37,719 nt of DNA from Sulfurimonas sp. (GTDB lineage Bacteria; Campylobacterota; Campylobacteria; Campylobacterales; Sulfurimonadaceae): contig JAUZSC010000018.1 of NCBI GenBank assembly GCA_030949825.1, positions 1 to 37,719 on the forward strand. Reading direction: 5' to 3'. Shown here in pieces: positions 19,734-29,477 of the stretch (position 1 is its first letter; each line of letters starts with the position of its first letter). The position numbers were made by a program, and so were the translations under genes. Below the pieces are notes generated by a model, which worked only from the letters and a program-made list of their open reading frames with translations, was not told where the DNA came from and made no database searches.

Positions 19734-21791
19734 ATGAAAAAGATTGCTATAACATTAGCTTTATGTGCTATTAACGTACTTGCTGACTCATCTGTAATAA
19801 ATATTTCACCAGTAAGTGTAACTGCTACAGGTGTTGAGGAAAGTGTACTTAACCAAGCCTTAAGTATCGCTACAAAAGACAAAGAAGAAATAAAATTAGA
19901 TCAGGTTATCTTTCAAAAAGATTTACTAAATTCACTTGCAGGTGTAAGAATTGAGCAAACAGGTTCTGTAATAGGTCATCAAACTGCAATCCGTATGCCA
20001 AATAGTACAGGTTCTTTTTATCTTTTTATGCAAGACGGAATTCCTGTTCAATCATCAGGATTTTTTAATCATAATGGTTTAGCCTATACAACATTTCAAT
20101 CAGCAAGTTCTGTAGAAGTACTTAAAGGTGCTGGTACTGCGCTTTACGGTTCAGATGCAGTTGCTGCGGTAATCAATGTTGAGTCATCTGCAAAACCATC
20201 CAAAGAGCAGGAAATTACTGTAAAAGGGATGCTTGGAAGTGACGGTTATAAGTCAGCATCTGTTTCAATGAGTGATACGATTGATGAAACAAGTGGCTAC
20301 CGTGCAAATGTTAGCGTAATGAAAAATGATGGTTGGCGAGATCATAGTGAAGCGCAGCGTTTTGAGGCTAACCTCAGATACGATAAGGTTTTAAATGATG
20401 ATAATGATATAAAAATTATTTTTAATACAAGTGTGACAGATGCAGAACAAGCAGATAGCTTTAGTGATTATGCAAACATTGAAAATGGCTCTTCTGCTGC
20501 GAGTGATGACGCGGCTTATTTTACAGCATTAGAAAAGACCGAGGTAAAGAGACAGTTTGATTATGCACGTCTTAGTGTAGAGTGGAATAATTATTCTTTT
20601 AAAAATTTAGAGATTAGCACTACGCCTTATGTACGTTACAACAGAAATCAGTATGTTGCAACGTGGGAAAAAAATATGCCAAGTAATGACAATGAAATAA
20701 TGACAGTTGGATTACTTCAAAGAAATACACTAGACACTTCATGGGGACGATTAATTGCTGGTTTTGATACAGAATATACACAGTCTTCATTAAAGTATAA
20801 TCAAGATTTTGATCACACTGTAGCGGGTTGGGGTGGAGCTACATATGTAGAAGGTGCACTTTATGATTATGATGTAAACTACATGGCATTTGCTCCATAC
20901 ATCCACTCTGAAATTGATATAACAAAAAGTTTAATGCTAACAGCTGGGCTTCGTTATGATTATAATCATTATGAGTACAAAAATAATCTTGCTAGTAATA
21001 GTACCGATGCATCTGGAGTATATTACCGTCCAGCAGATAGAAGTGATAGCTTTTCTCACTTAAGTCCAAAGTTGTCTTTAAGTTATAAGCCAAGAGAAGA
21101 TATGAATATGTATGTGCGTTATGCAAATGGATTTATGATTCCTCAAGCTTCACGTCTTTACTCACAAAAAGATAATGCAAAAGATATTAACCTAGACGCC
21201 CAGACATCAAACACATATGAGATAGGTATTAAAAAAGCATTTGCTAACAAAAGTTATACAGAGTTAGCTATTTATTATATGACTATAGACGATACGATTA
21301 CAAAATATGATGTTACCGGTGCGGATAGTTATTATGCAAATGGTGGAAGTACTATACATAAAGGTATTGAGTTTACAGGACAAGTCCAAATGACAAATGA
21401 TTGGGCTGCCCGTTTAGCATACTCCTACTCTAAACATAACTATGAAAATGATGATACTTATGGTAACAATGAAATGTCACAAGCACCGAATCATTTAGCT
21501 AATGCTCGTCTAATATATACACCATCAGCTTTAAAAGGTTTAAGAATTATGGCTGAGGTTCAAAAAGTTGGTTCATACTGGATGGATGATTCTCATAATA
21601 ATAAGTACGGTGGATACACTATAGGAAATATAAAATCTGATTATGCTTTTAGCAAAAATTTCAATATATTTGCAAAACTTACAAATATTACAGATGAAAG
21701 ATATGCAGTAAGTGCAAGTGCAGGCTGGGGTAACAGTTATACCCCAGGTGACCCTAGACAACTTTATGCAGGTGCTGAGTATAAATGGTAA
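19734..21791 (+). CDS. TonB-dependent outer-membrane receptor
   Basis: An intact 685-residue protein. The signal peptide is MKKIAITLALCAINVLA. The plug domain (about residues 40-150) includes ATGVEESVLNQ, LAGVRIEQTG, IRMPNSTGSFYLFMQDGIP, EVLKGAGTALYGSDAVAAVINV. A 22-stranded barrel follows, ending in an aromatic Trp as expected for insertion by BAM. The ribosome site AAAGGAA is well placed at 19720. It overlaps the PepSY gene by 7 bases, a pairing typical of siderophore- or haem-iron uptake with reductive release. The ligand cannot be told from sequence. A weak Fur-like match in the 173-bp upstream gap was not convincing. Confidence 0.92.
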   Translation: MKKIAITLALCAINVLADSSVINISPVSVTATGVEESVLNQALSIATKDKEEIKLDQVIFQKDLLNSLAGVRIEQTGSVIGHQTAIRMPNSTGSFYLFMQDGIPVQSSGFFNHNGLAYTTFQSASSVEVLKGAGTALYGSDAVAAVINVESSAKPSKEQEITVKGMLGSDGYKSASVSMSDTIDETSGYRANVSVMKNDGWRDHSEAQRFEANLRYDKVLNDDNDIKIIFNTSVTDAEQADSFSDYANIENGSSAASDDAAYFTALEKTEVKRQFDYARLSVEWNNYSFKNLEISTTPYVRYNRNQYVATWEKNMPSNDNEIMTVGLLQRNTLDTSWGRLIAGFDTEYTQSSLKYNQDFDHTVAGWGGATYVEGALYDYDVNYMAFAPYIHSEIDITKSLMLTAGLRYDYNHYEYKNNLASNSTDASGVYYRPADRSDSFSHLSPKLSLSYKPREDMNMYVRYANGFMIPQASRLYSQKDNAKDINLDAQTSNTYEIGIKKAFANKSYTELAIYYMTIDDTITKYDVTGADSYYANGGSTIHKGIEFTGQVQMTNDWAARLAYSYSKHNYENDDTYGNNEMSQAPNHLANARLIYTPSALKGLRIMAEVQKVGSYWMDDSHNNKYGGYTIGNIKSDYAFSKNFNIFAKLTNITDERYAVSASAGWGNSYTPGDPRQLYAGAEYKW

Positions 21792-23113
21792 AACTACATA
21801 AACTCCATAAGTTTGCAGGATTAACTGCAGGCTTGGTCTTGATTATATTAGGAATAAGTGGATTTCTTATTAACCATGACAAGTGGAGTTTTCTCTACAC
21901 AACAACATTTACAAATGTTCCTCAAACTACCAAAGATGCAGATGCTAAGTTATTTGAAGCATACTGGATTAATCCAGAAGATGAACAACATAGAATAGTT
22001 GGTGGAAAACGTGGAATATTTGAAAGTTTTGATGGGGCTAAAACATTTGAAAAAATGACTTCACTTCAATGTTTAGCGCTTAAGAGTGATAAGCAAAACA
22101 TTTATGCTGCCACCTCAGATGGAATTTATATACTTACAGATGCTATATGGACACCTTTTGCCCTAAGTGAGAGTTATATTAATGCACTGTCAGTTTCAAA
22201 AACAAGTCTAGTCGCAATCATTGAAAAGCATGAACTGATACATATCAATAAGGCTGATGCTAAAGTACTAAGTAGAAATATCGTGAGTATAGAAGCAGAG
22301 AAACTGGAAGAGTCTATTACACTCTCAAGGTTTGTACGTGACCTACATTATGGTCGTGCTTTATTTGATGGGGACATATCTCTTTTAATCAACGATTATG
22401 GGGGAATAGTTATTTCACTTTTAGGAATGAGTGGTTATATTATTTGGATACTTATTAAAAGGAAAAAAGCACCAAAATTAACGAGAAAACTCATTAAAAT
22501 GCATGCAAGTTGGTTTAGTATTTTAGCTATTGTTCCCTTGCTTATTTTAGCTGTGACAGGAATCTTTTTAGACCACTCAAAAGCATTAGGAAAATTTATG
22601 GGTTCGGTTACAATTTCTCATAGTGTATTGCCTCCCGTATATAGCTCTTTAGAACATGATATATGGTCAGTAGACTATGATGATAAGTCATTTAGAATTG
22701 GTAACCGGTATGGAGTTTATAAAAGCGACGATTTAAAAACATGGAATCTTGAGAGTAAAGGTCTTGCTTACCGTATGATAAGAAAAGAAAACACACTTTA
22801 TATCAGCGGTATGGGTTCTTCTAATCGTATATATGATGGGGAGTATAAGTTTTTAAAAGCACCTTTTATGTTTAGAGATGTATCTATTGTAAATGAAACA
22901 CAAAAATACTTTGCGACATGTGGAAAATGTGTAACAGGTGTTCCAACATTTGAAGATGCAACACTGTATTCACTTATGCTAACACTCCACGATGGAACTT
23001 TTTTCGCCCAGTGGTGGATTTGGATAAATGATTATGTTTCGGTTGCTCTTATAGTATTACTTATTACAGGTTCTACTCGATGGTTTTATAAGAGAAAGAA
23101 AAAGCTTTTATAA
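21785..23113 (+). CDS. PepSY-domain inner-membrane protein (iron reductase-like)
   Basis: A 442-residue intact membrane protein. TM1 is at about residues 8-28 (HKFAGLTAGLVLIILGISGFLI). A large periplasmic domain follows, then TM2 (about 205-223), TM3 (about 240-258, HASWFSILAIVPLLILAVTG), a second periplasmic domain with CGKC near residue 380, and TM4 near the C-terminus. Conserved His residues in the membrane segments (HKLHKFAG, KMHASW, DHSK) suit haem binding as in PepSY ferric-siderophore reductases. It is translationally coupled to the upstream TonB receptor (7-base overlap). Its 3' end overlaps the convergent glycohydrolase gene by 6 bases. The reductase role is inferred from context. 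Confidence 0.8.
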   Translation: MVKLHKLHKFAGLTAGLVLIILGISGFLINHDKWSFLYTTTFTNVPQTTKDADAKLFEAYWINPEDEQHRIVGGKRGIFESFDGAKTFEKMTSLQCLALKSDKQNIYAATSDGIYILTDAIWTPFALSESYINALSVSKTSLVAIIEKHELIHINKADAKVLSRNIVSIEAEKLEESITLSRFVRDLHYGRALFDGDISLLINDYGGIVISLLGMSGYIIWILIKRKKAPKLTRKLIKMHASWFSILAIVPLLILAVTGIFLDHSKALGKFMGSVTISHSVLPPVYSSLEHDIWSVDYDDKSFRIGNRYGVYKSDDLKTWNLESKGLAYRMIRKENTLYISGMGSSNRIYDGEYKFLKAPFMFRDVSIVNETQKYFATCGKCVTGVPTFEDATLYSLMLTLHDGTFFAQWWIWINDYVSVALIVLLITGSTRWFYKRKKKLL

Positions 23114-23953
23114 ACCTTTAGTTCCATCCACCCAAGACTGAGGAACATCACAATCATTCGCACCCATAAGCATTGCTACAATCATACCTCGTGCAGAGCT
23201 ATCTCCACCAGCTTTAGCATTAGCAATCATCGCTTCTTTGTAATTGTCATATTTAAAAAGTAAGTGAAGTGCTCCTTTGAAGCCTTCACCTACTGAACAG
23301 GCTGGTCCAAATTTATATATAGTTTCTAGAGTTGGTTCGTTTTGTGAGAGTTTTGCCGCGTTAAAGGCTTCTTTTAAAGATGCATCGATTTTAGTAGATG
23401 CTAGGGCATCTTTGATATTACTTCCTTTGATTACATCATATAAAACAGATGCAAAGTATGAAGCCACTTTTAAAACTTCTTCATCGTTATGTGTAAAAGC
23501 GACAAAATCTTCAACATTAGATAAAAAGTCATCTTTAGTATCTGACACATATAAAAGTGCTGCGATGCGACCAACAATCGAGAGGTCAGAAGATGTAGCA
23601 CAGCGTGTACGGCTTATATCTTCTTCTAAAATTTCTAAAGTAGTACGACAAGAGCCATCTATGTAGCCCTTGTAATCTTTCATCATTTCTAACCATTTTG
23701 GAGCATAATCATTGATTTTAAAGTCTTGCGTTGTTTGAACGAATTTAAGTAAGTGTTGTGCGTGATCACCGTAGTGTGTAAAGTCGCCTTTTTCTTTACC
23801 TTTGTGCCACATAGCATACGGAGCATTAAGTTCTTGCCAGTTAATATCAAGCGCTTCAAGAGCAGATGCATTGTAAACCCAATGCGAACCTAAAAGGTAA
23901 CTATCTGCAACAAGTGTTGCTTTTACGGAGTTGTGTATTTTTGCGGTGTTCAT
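23108..23953 (-). CDS. ADP-ribosylglycohydrolase-family protein
   Basis: A 281-residue intact protein, all-alpha in appearance. It has the N-terminal ADSYLLGSHWVY block, DFTHYGDHAQ, FVAFTHNDEEV and the C-terminal metal-site block GGDSSARGMIVAMLMGA. The last is close to, but not identical with, the canonical GGDTDT of DraG-type hydrolases. Such enzymes remove ADP-ribose from proteins or nucleic acids, but the altered metal motif leaves the substrate open. It lies 16 bases before ribA's 3' end on the same strand, so ribA probably precedes it in one transcript. Confidence 0.8.
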   Translation of the reverse strand: MNTAKIHNSVKATLVADSYLLGSHWVYNASALEALDINWQELNAPYAMWHKGKEKGDFTHYGDHAQHLLKFVQTTQDFKINDYAPKWLEMMKDYKGYIDGSCRTTLEILEEDISRTRCATSSDLSIVGRIAALLYVSDTKDDFLSNVEDFVAFTHNDEEVLKVASYFASVLYDVIKGSNIKDALASTKIDASLKEAFNAAKLSQNEPTLETIYKFGPACSVGEGFKGALHLLFKYDNYKEAMIANAKAGGDSSARGMIVAMLMGANDCDVPQSWVDGTKGL

Positions 23954-23969
23954 ATGTGTTCCTGATTAT

Positions 23970-24548
23970 TTAGTCTAGAAGATGTCCCATCTCGTCTTTT
24001 TTGACAGCAAGGTAATCAGAGTTATGCTCATTAGCATTCATAATAATTGGAATGCGTTCAATAAGCTCAATATCACCTAAAGAAGATATCTTATGAGGAT
24101 TATTAGTAAGTAGTTTAATTTTTTTAATACCAAAATGTTTGAGTATAAAGGGAACAGCTTCATAGGTTCTTTGATCAGCTTCAAATCCAAGTTGATGGTT
24201 GGCTTCTATTGTATTGAGTCCTCCATCTTGAAGCGCATAGGCATTTATCTTGTTTAAAAGACCGATATTTCGACCTTCTTGACGAAGATAGATTACCATT
24301 CCGTTAGTCTTTTCTGCAAGTGCTAGTGCGTATTCAAGTTGATCACGGCAATCACATTTCAAACTTCCTATAGCATCTCCCGTTAGGCATTCTGAATGAA
24401 TTCTAACAATAGGAGTCTCTTCTAAGTTCTCTTTATAAATTACGAGGTGCTCTTTACACCCGTCTTTACAAGCTTCTTTGAATGCTTTTACTTTAAAGTT
24501 ACCAAAACGAGATGGTAGGTTTGCAACTTCGGATATTTCTATATTCAT
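23970..24548 (-). CDS. ribA: GTP cyclohydrolase II
   Basis: First step of riboflavin synthesis: GTP to 2,5-diamino-6-ribosylamino-pyrimidinone phosphate with release of formate. The ATG at 24548 is chosen over the longer frame from 24614 because MNIEISEVANLPSRFG matches the family start. The zinc ligands are C54, C65 and C67 (HSECLTGDAIGSLKCDC), and the catalytic Arg loop is RQEGRNIGL (89-97). The length of 192 residues is normal for the stand-alone enzyme. It is divergent from hemB across 57 bases, which must contain both promoters. Confidence 0.95.
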   Translation of the reverse strand: MNIEISEVANLPSRFGNFKVKAFKEACKDGCKEHLVIYKENLEETPIVRIHSECLTGDAIGSLKCDCRDQLEYALALAEKTNGMVIYLRQEGRNIGLLNKINAYALQDGGLNTIEANHQLGFEADQRTYEAVPFILKHFGIKKIKLLTNNPHKISSLGDIELIERIPIIMNANEHNSDYLAVKKDEMGHLLD

Positions 24549-24605
24549 TAATTTAATCTTTAACATGGTAAAATTTTGCAAAATTATATCCAAATAAGGT
24601 TTAGA

Positions 24606-25586
24606 ATGTTTCAAAGATTTCGAAGAACTCGTTTAAATAAACATTTATGCGCATTAGTAAGAGAAACACAGGTGAGTGTAAATGATTTTATTTACCCTCT
24701 TTTTATTCGCTCAGGCAAAGGTGTCAAAACAGAAGTAGCATCTATGCCTGGTGTTTTTCAAATGAGTATAGATGAGATTATTAAAGAGTGTGAAGAATTG
24801 AAGCAACTTGGAATATTCTCTATTTTATTGTTTGGTATTCCCGATGTTAAAGACTCCATAGGTTCAGATAGTCTATGTGAACACGGAATCATAGCATCTT
24901 CGATTCGTGAAATAAAAAAAGTGCATCCAGATATGTTTATAGTTACAGACCTTTGTTTTTGCGAGTACACAGACCATGGACATTGTGGGATTATCGATGA
25001 AGTAAATGAAACTGTAAATAATGATGCGACACTAGAAATATCTGCTCAACAAGCATTAATCCATGCAAATGCCGGTGCCGATATGATAGCACCTTCAGGA
25101 ATGATGGATGGAATAATCCAGACGCTAAGAACTACTCTTGATAAAAATGGTTTTGAGAATCTCCCTATTATGGCGTATTCAACAAAATTTTCTTCTGCTT
25201 ATTATGGACCATTCCGTGATGTTGCTGAGTCAAGTCCAAGTTTTGGAGACAGAACTACTTATCAGATGGATCCAGCTAATCGTCGTGAAGCTATTTCAGA
25301 GTCACTCTCAGATGAAGCACAAGGGGCAGATATACTTATGGTGAAACCCGCTTTAGCCTATTTAGATATAGTACGGGAGATTAAAGATGCAACATTGTTA
25401 CCGATGGCTGTGTATAATGTGAGTGGCGAATATGCGATGCTCAAATTCGCAGGTATGAATGATTTAATCGATTATGAGCGAGTTGTAATGGAAACAATGA
25501 TTTCATTTAAGCGTGCTGGTGCGGATATTATCATCTCTTACCATGCAAAAGAAGTTGCACAGATGCTACAAAAACAAGGGGTTTAG
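24606..25586 (+). CDS. hemB: Delta-aminolevulinic acid dehydratase (porphobilinogen synthase)
   Basis: Condenses two 5-aminolevulinate molecules to porphobilinogen in haem synthesis. The ATG at 24606 gives the usual MFQRFRRTR start and 326 residues; a longer in-frame start at 24576 is unlikely. The active-site lysines are K194 ([14 protein letters not shown]) and K247 ([10 protein letters not shown]). The zinc-type Cys triad is C117, C119 and C127 ([11 protein letters not shown]). It is followed after one base by the DUF4395 gene, so the two are probably co-transcribed. hemJ lies 3 kb downstream. Confidence 0.96.
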   Translation: MFQRFRRTRLNKHLCALVRETQVSVNDFIYPLFIRSGKGVKTEVASMPGVFQMSIDEIIKECEELKQLGIFSILLFGIPDVKDSIGSDSLCEHGIIASSIREIKKVHPDMFIVTDLCFCEYTDHGHCGIIDEVNETVNNDATLEISAQQALIHANAGADMIAPSGMMDGIIQTLRTTLDKNGFENLPIMAYSTKFSSAYYGPFRDVAESSPSFGDRTTYQMDPANRREAISESLSDEAQGADILMVKPALAYLDIVREIKDATLLPMAVYNVSGEYAMLKFAGMNDLIDYERVVMETMISFKRAGADIIISYHAKEVAQMLQKQGV

Positions 25587-25587
25587 T

Positions 25588-26337
25588 TTGAGTTTTAAAA
25601 GTTTTTTATATGACTACGGAGAAAGAGTTCCGGGCTACGATGTTACAGTAATAAATGAAAGAGAAGCACGAGCTGCTGCAGGTATACTTTTTATGTTGGG
25701 AATGATAGTTATTTTTGTTGCTATTGGCTTTAATCACACTATGGTTGCAAGAGTATACCTAGGAGTTTTGTTTTTTGATTTTTTTGCTAAAACAATAAGT
25801 CCAAACTACTCTCCATCCTTACTTTTAGGTAAGCTAGCTGTACGCAATCAAAAGCCAGAATATGTAGGAGGCTTACAAAAGCGTTTTGCATGGACACTTG
25901 GTTGGCTTATCTCTATTCCTATGTTTTATTGGTTTGTTTGGCAATGGGATATTACTTTTTATAAGGTTTTGATTTGTGTTTTATGCCTTACTCTTATGTT
26001 TTTAGAAGCCGCATTCTCAATATGTGTTGGTTGCATTATCTATGAAGTACTTCTTAGAAAAAAACCTGAACACTGCCCTGGTGGAGTTTGTGAAATAAAA
26101 CAAATAGAACCTGTTCAAATGTTCAATCCCTTACAAAAAATTATTGTAGCGGTAACTATGATTGGATTAGTAATCGGAATCTACTCTTTTCTAGCACATA
26201 CAGAATCAAAAACATTTTTTGGTGTATTTTTAAATGAATTGGTATTGACAGATGCTCAGTTACAACAAGCAAAAGATGATCTCTTCGAAAAACAGGCTGC
26301 TCTTGAATTTGGAGATGATGACGATGATTATGACTAA
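25588..26337 (+). CDS. DUF4395-family membrane protein
   Basis: The start is taken at TTG 25588, just after the hemB stop, which gives MSFKSFLYDYGERVPGYDV. Longer frames would overlap hemB. The 249-residue product has about five transmembrane segments (residues about 30-50, 53-73, 107-125, 127-152, 185-205), a Cys pair (CVGC) in a helix and a conserved HCPGGVCEI loop. It ends in an acidic tail (GDDDDDYD). The family is of unknown function and often sits near sulfur or redox genes. The C-rich loop suggests metal or thiol chemistry, which is inference. Confidence 0.7.
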   Translation: MSFKSFLYDYGERVPGYDVTVINEREARAAAGILFMLGMIVIFVAIGFNHTMVARVYLGVLFFDFFAKTISPNYSPSLLLGKLAVRNQKPEYVGGLQKRFAWTLGWLISIPMFYWFVWQWDITFYKVLICVLCLTLMFLEAAFSICVGCIIYEVLLRKKPEHCPGGVCEIKQIEPVQMFNPLQKIIVAVTMIGLVIGIYSFLAHTESKTFFGVFLNELVLTDAQLQQAKDDLFEKQAALEFGDDDDDYD

Positions 26338-26338
26338 C

Positions 26339-26361
26339 AGTAAGTTTAAAGAAAACTTACT
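26339..26361 (+). terminator. Hairpin after the hemB-DUF4395 unit
   Basis: A perfect 9-bp stem, AGTAAGTTT and AAACTTACT, with a 5-base loop starts two bases after the DUF4395 stop. The following bases (ATAAAATTG) are AT-rich but not a clean T tract, so it may be a weak terminator or an RNA-stabilising hairpin. Confidence 0.5.
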
Positions 26362-26398
26362 ATAAAATTGTTACTTACATAAAAACTTGGATAAATAC

Positions 26399-27322
26399 AT
26401 GAGACATTTTTTAACACTTAAAGACTTTACAAAAGAAGAGATTCTAGAAATAATAGATATTGCTATTGATATAAAAAAGAATTTAAAAAACAAAGTATAT
26501 AAAAAAGAACTCGAGATGCAAACGCTTGGGATGATTTTTGAGAAAAGTTCTACGCGGACACGCGTAAGTTTTGAAACAGGAATGTTTCAGCTTGGTGGGC
26601 ATGCACTTTTTCTCTCTAACCGTGACATACACTTAGGTCGTGGTGAGCCAGTAAAAGATACAGCTAGAGTTATTAGCTCTATGTGTGACATGGTTATGAT
26701 ACGAACTTTTGAGCATTCAAAGCTAGAAGAGTTTGCGAAGTATTCAGCAGTTCCAGTTATAAACGGACTTACAGATTCTTACCATCCCGTACAGCTCTTA
26801 GCTGATTATATGACAATGATAGAATATGGAATCTCTGAGAATGCAGTTGTTGCGTATATTGGTGATGGAAATAACATGACACATTCATGGCTAATGTTGG
26901 CTGCAAAAATAGGTTTTGAATTACGAATAGCTACACCTAAAGGTTATGAGGTTGATTCTCAAGTTTTAGAAGATGCCTTGCATTTAGCGAAGAAAAGTGG
27001 AGCTATTATAAAGATGTCAAACTCTGTTGAAGATGCACTTCAAGATGCTACTATTGTTACTACAGATACTTGGGCATCTATGGGACAAGAGGATGAGAAA
27101 GAAGAACGCATCAAAGCATTTGATGGTTATATGGTAGATGGTTTAAAAATGTGTCTTGCTCAAAAAGGTGCAAAATTCTTACATTGTCTTCCTGCATACA
27201 GAGGGCAAGAAGTTTCAGAAGAATTACTCGAAGCACATGCTGACATCGTGTTTGATGAAGCAGAAAATAGGCTTCATGCGCAAAAAGGTCTTATGGTTTG
27301 GTTAGATAGACAAAGAGGCTAA
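26399..27322 (+). CDS. argF: Ornithine carbamoyltransferase
   Basis: Arginine synthesis: ornithine plus carbamoyl phosphate gives citrulline. The start [10 protein letters not shown] at 26399 is preferred over the upstream TTG at 26387. The carbamoyl-phosphate loop STRTR is at residues 51-55, HPVQ at 129-132, the ornithine-side HCLPAYRG at 262-269 and the SMG loop at 227-229. The 307 residues are the normal length with no breaks. It lies between two hairpins and is convergent with trpS. Confidence 0.95.
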   Translation: MRHFLTLKDFTKEEILEIIDIAIDIKKNLKNKVYKKELEMQTLGMIFEKSSTRTRVSFETGMFQLGGHALFLSNRDIHLGRGEPVKDTARVISSMCDMVMIRTFEHSKLEEFAKYSAVPVINGLTDSYHPVQLLADYMTMIEYGISENAVVAYIGDGNNMTHSWLMLAAKIGFELRIATPKGYEVDSQVLEDALHLAKKSGAIIKMSNSVEDALQDATIVTTDTWASMGQEDEKEERIKAFDGYMVDGLKMCLAQKGAKFLHCLPAYRGQEVSEELLEAHADIVFDEAENRLHAQKGLMVWLDRQRG

Positions 27323-27342
27323 AAAAATTAGGTGCTTTTTAG
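27319..27342. terminator. Possible bidirectional terminator between argF and trpS
   Basis: CTAAAAA and TTTTTAG pair across a 10-base loop in the 23-base gap between the convergent argF and trpS stops. The A and T tracts suit termination in both directions, but the stem is AT-only except at its base. Confidence 0.4.
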
Positions 27343-27345
27343 TAT

Positions 27346-28306
27346 CTAATCCCCGTAGCAGTTCTTATTTTTTTCTATCATAGGAGCAGCTACTTCACTT
27401 GCTTTTTTAGCACCCATCTTTAGAATCTCTCGAACTTCATTTTGATTTTTTATATAGTATTCTCTTTTTTGTCTAAACTCGGAAAAATAATCCCACATAA
27501 CTTCTGCTAAATACAGTTTAAAATGACCATGACCTTCTCCACCTGCGAGGTATCTCTTTTGAAGTGCAAGTAAATCAGAGTCGTTTAAAAATAATTTTGC
27601 CATGTTGTAAACATTACAGTCTATATATTCTTTTGGGTCTTGCATCGCTACATTTTCAGTTACAATTTTTTTGATAGTTTTGAGTTGTTTTTTTCTCTTC
27701 GCCAAAAATATTTACAGTATTTCCATAAGATTTTGACATTTTTTGCCCATCAGTTCCAGGAACTGTAGCCACATCTTCTTGGATTCTAAATTCTGGAATT
27801 TGTAAAATATCTCCATAGGCATTGTTGAATTTTATTGCTATATCTCTTGCAATTTCAACATGTTGAATCTGGTCTTTTCCAACAGGAACTATTTGTGGCG
27901 AGTAAAGGAGTATATCGGCTGCCATTAAAACAGGGTAAGAAAACAAAGAATGGTTTGCAGCAATTCCTTTGGCAGTTTTGTCTTTATATGAATGTGCGCG
28001 TTCAAGGAGTCCCATAGGAGTAAATGAAGAAAGTGTCCAGTAAAGTTCAAGAACATCTTTTACATCTGACTGAATCCAAAAGGTCGATTTCTCTGGGTCG
28101 ATCCCAAGTGCCAAAAAGTCAGTAGCAGTTTGCATTGTAAGTTTAGCGAGTTTTTCACCACCATTACCACTTGTCATTGCATGGTAGTTCGCTACAAAAG
28201 CAAATGTATCACTCGTGCGTTGTGCCTCAAGCATCTGTTTAATAGAACCAAAATAATTACCAATATGTAAATCGCCTGATGGTTGAATACCTGTTAAAAG
28301 TCGCAT
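27346..28306 (-). pseudogene. trpS: Tryptophanyl-tRNA synthetase, one frameshift
   Basis: Charges tRNA-Trp. The class I signatures are DLHIG at residues 12-16 and KMSKS at 189-193, in the expected order. The frame breaks after GEEKK in an A7 run (minus strand, about 27688-27694). Removing one A continues as QLKTIKKIVTE and gives 319 residues, the normal size, ending KNCYGD. The enzyme is essential and no second copy is visible here, so the extra base is probably a consensus error. A programmed frameshift seems unlikely, since no family precedent is known to me. The start is clear (MRLLTGIQPSG). Confidence 0.9.
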
Positions 28307-28381
28307 AAAAAATCCTAGAGATTATAATTTTCGCAATTATAACCAAATGTAAACGATTTTTAGTTATCATATATGCATAAG

Positions 28382-28400
28382 AAGAGAAAAAACCTCTCTT
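28382..28400 (+). promoter_or_regulatory. Small hairpin in the hpf leader
   Basis: AAGAGA and TCTCTT pair across a 7-base loop, 15 bases before the hpf start codon and adjacent to its AAAGGA ribosome site. It may affect translation or mRNA stability. It could also be chance. Confidence 0.25.
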
Positions 28401-28415
28401 AGTAAAGGATATATT

Positions 28416-28745
28416 ATGAATGTACAAATTCGAACTAAAGATGTAAACCTTAACCCTCATACAAAAGGGCATATCGAAGCGGCTATTGAAGCTTTCAAAA
28501 AATTTCAATTAGATATAACTACTGTAAATGTAAATATTGGTTCTGAGAAAAAAGGTGTTTCAATAGAATTTGATATACATATAGCACATGCGCAACCTGT
28601 AGTAATTAACCAAAACGATGACAATCTCGATACTGCAATAGATTTAGCGATAGACAGAGCAAGTAAAGCACTTCGTCGTCTCCACACAAAAGTTATTGAA
28701 AAACAAACGGGTTCAGTTAAAGACTTAGAAACATTAGACGCATAG
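28416..28745 (+). CDS. hpf: Ribosome hibernation-promoting factor (short form)
   Basis: A 109-residue HPF/RaiA-type protein that binds the 30S decoding region in slow growth. It has the family's beta-alpha-beta-beta-beta-alpha pattern, with HTKGHIEAAIEAFKKF, VNVNIGSEKKGVSIEFDIHI and the C-terminal helix AIDLAIDRASKALRRLHTKV. It lacks the long C-terminal dimerisation domain. The ribosome site is AAAGGA, ten bases before the ATG. It is followed after three bases by hemJ, suggesting a two-gene transcript. Confidence 0.88.
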   Translation: MNVQIRTKDVNLNPHTKGHIEAAIEAFKKFQLDITTVNVNIGSEKKGVSIEFDIHIAHAQPVVINQNDDNLDTAIDLAIDRASKALRRLHTKVIEKQTGSVKDLETLDA

Positions 28746-28748
28746 TAT

Positions 28749-29174
28749 ATGCATAGTTTTATACTTTGGTTTCATGTAGTATCGTTTATCTCGTGGTTTG
28801 CGGTACTTTTTTATCTTCCACGCCTGTATGTGTATCATGCTGAAAATATTGAGAACAAAGGCTTTGTGGAAGTTGTAAAAATCCAAGAAATGAAGCTTTT
28901 AAAATATATTGGTGTTCCATCTATGTGGACAACAATATTAACTGGCTCATATCTTAGTTATGAGATAGGTCTCGCAGGTAATGGCTGGCTACATGTAAAA
29001 ATATCATTAGTAGTTTTACTCGTAATCTACTTCTTTTCTATGGAAAAATATAGAAAAGAATTTCTAGAAGACAGATGCACAAAAAGCGGAAAGTTTTTTA
29101 GAATGTACAATGAGATTCCAACAATCTTAATGTTGTTTATCGTTGCTATGGTTGTTGTAAAACCTTTTACATAA
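28749..29174 (+). CDS. hemJ: Protoporphyrinogen oxidase HemJ
   Basis: Oxidises protoporphyrinogen IX in the haem pathway at the inner membrane. The 141-residue product has four transmembrane helices and the UPF0093/HemJ signatures WFHVVSFISWFAVLFYLPRL (His9) and KFFRMYNEIP. The length is normal for the family. It follows hpf by three bases. Confidence 0.9.
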   Translation: MHSFILWFHVVSFISWFAVLFYLPRLYVYHAENIENKGFVEVVKIQEMKLLKYIGVPSMWTTILTGSYLSYEIGLAGNGWLHVKISLVVLLVIYFFSMEKYRKEFLEDRCTKSGKFFRMYNEIPTILMLFIVAMVVVKPFT

Positions 29175-29207
29175 ATCAATATGTTATAATACTTCAAAGG
29201 AATTATT

Positions 29208-29477
29208 ATGACTGCAAGAAGACAAACATCTATTAAAGTTGATGCTGTAGCTTGGGACGAAGCTAAAGAGATATTTAAAGAATATAATTTAAGCGTAACA
29301 GATGCAATAAATATTTTTCTAAATAAAGTAAAACTAACAAAAGGTTTACCTTTTGATATAAAACTCCCCAATGACACAACACTTCAAGCAATGAAAGAAG
29401 TAGAGCAAGAGATAGGTGAAGCTATAAGTTTTGAAGACTTTTTAGATGAAAGTAAAGCTTATGCTAAAACTCTTTAG
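29208..29477 (+). CDS. RelB/DinJ-family antitoxin
   Basis: An 89-residue ribbon-helix-helix antitoxin: the beta strand QTSIKVDAVAW, then helices EAKEIFKEYNLSVTDAINIFLNKV, and a toxin-binding C-terminal region that is acidic. The ribosome site AAAGGAA is well placed. It overlaps the toxin gene by 17 bases, as expected for a coupled type II toxin-antitoxin pair. It probably represses its own promoter together with the toxin. Confidence 0.85.
   Translation: MTARRQTSIKVDAVAWDEAKEIFKEYNLSVTDAINIFLNKVKLTKGLPFDIKLPNDTTLQAMKEVEQEIGEAISFEDFLDESKAYAKTL

Noticed and set aside
21573..21761. Cys-rich 62-residue minus-strand ORF inside the TonB receptor
   Set aside because: Antisense of an intact barrel-coding sequence, with no ribosome site and no neighbours on that strand.
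24549..24614. Longer N-terminus for ribA starting at 24614
   Set aside because: It would overlap the start of divergent hemB. The family start MNIEISEVANLP fits the ATG at 24548.
25513..25587. Upstream start for the DUF4395 protein within hemB
   Set aside because: The extra residues are a shifted reading of hemB. The TTG at 25588 gives a family-like N-terminus.
27680..27700. Programmed ribosomal frameshift at the A7 run in trpS
   Set aside because: No known precedent for this gene, and the same kind of indel breaks many unrelated genes here.
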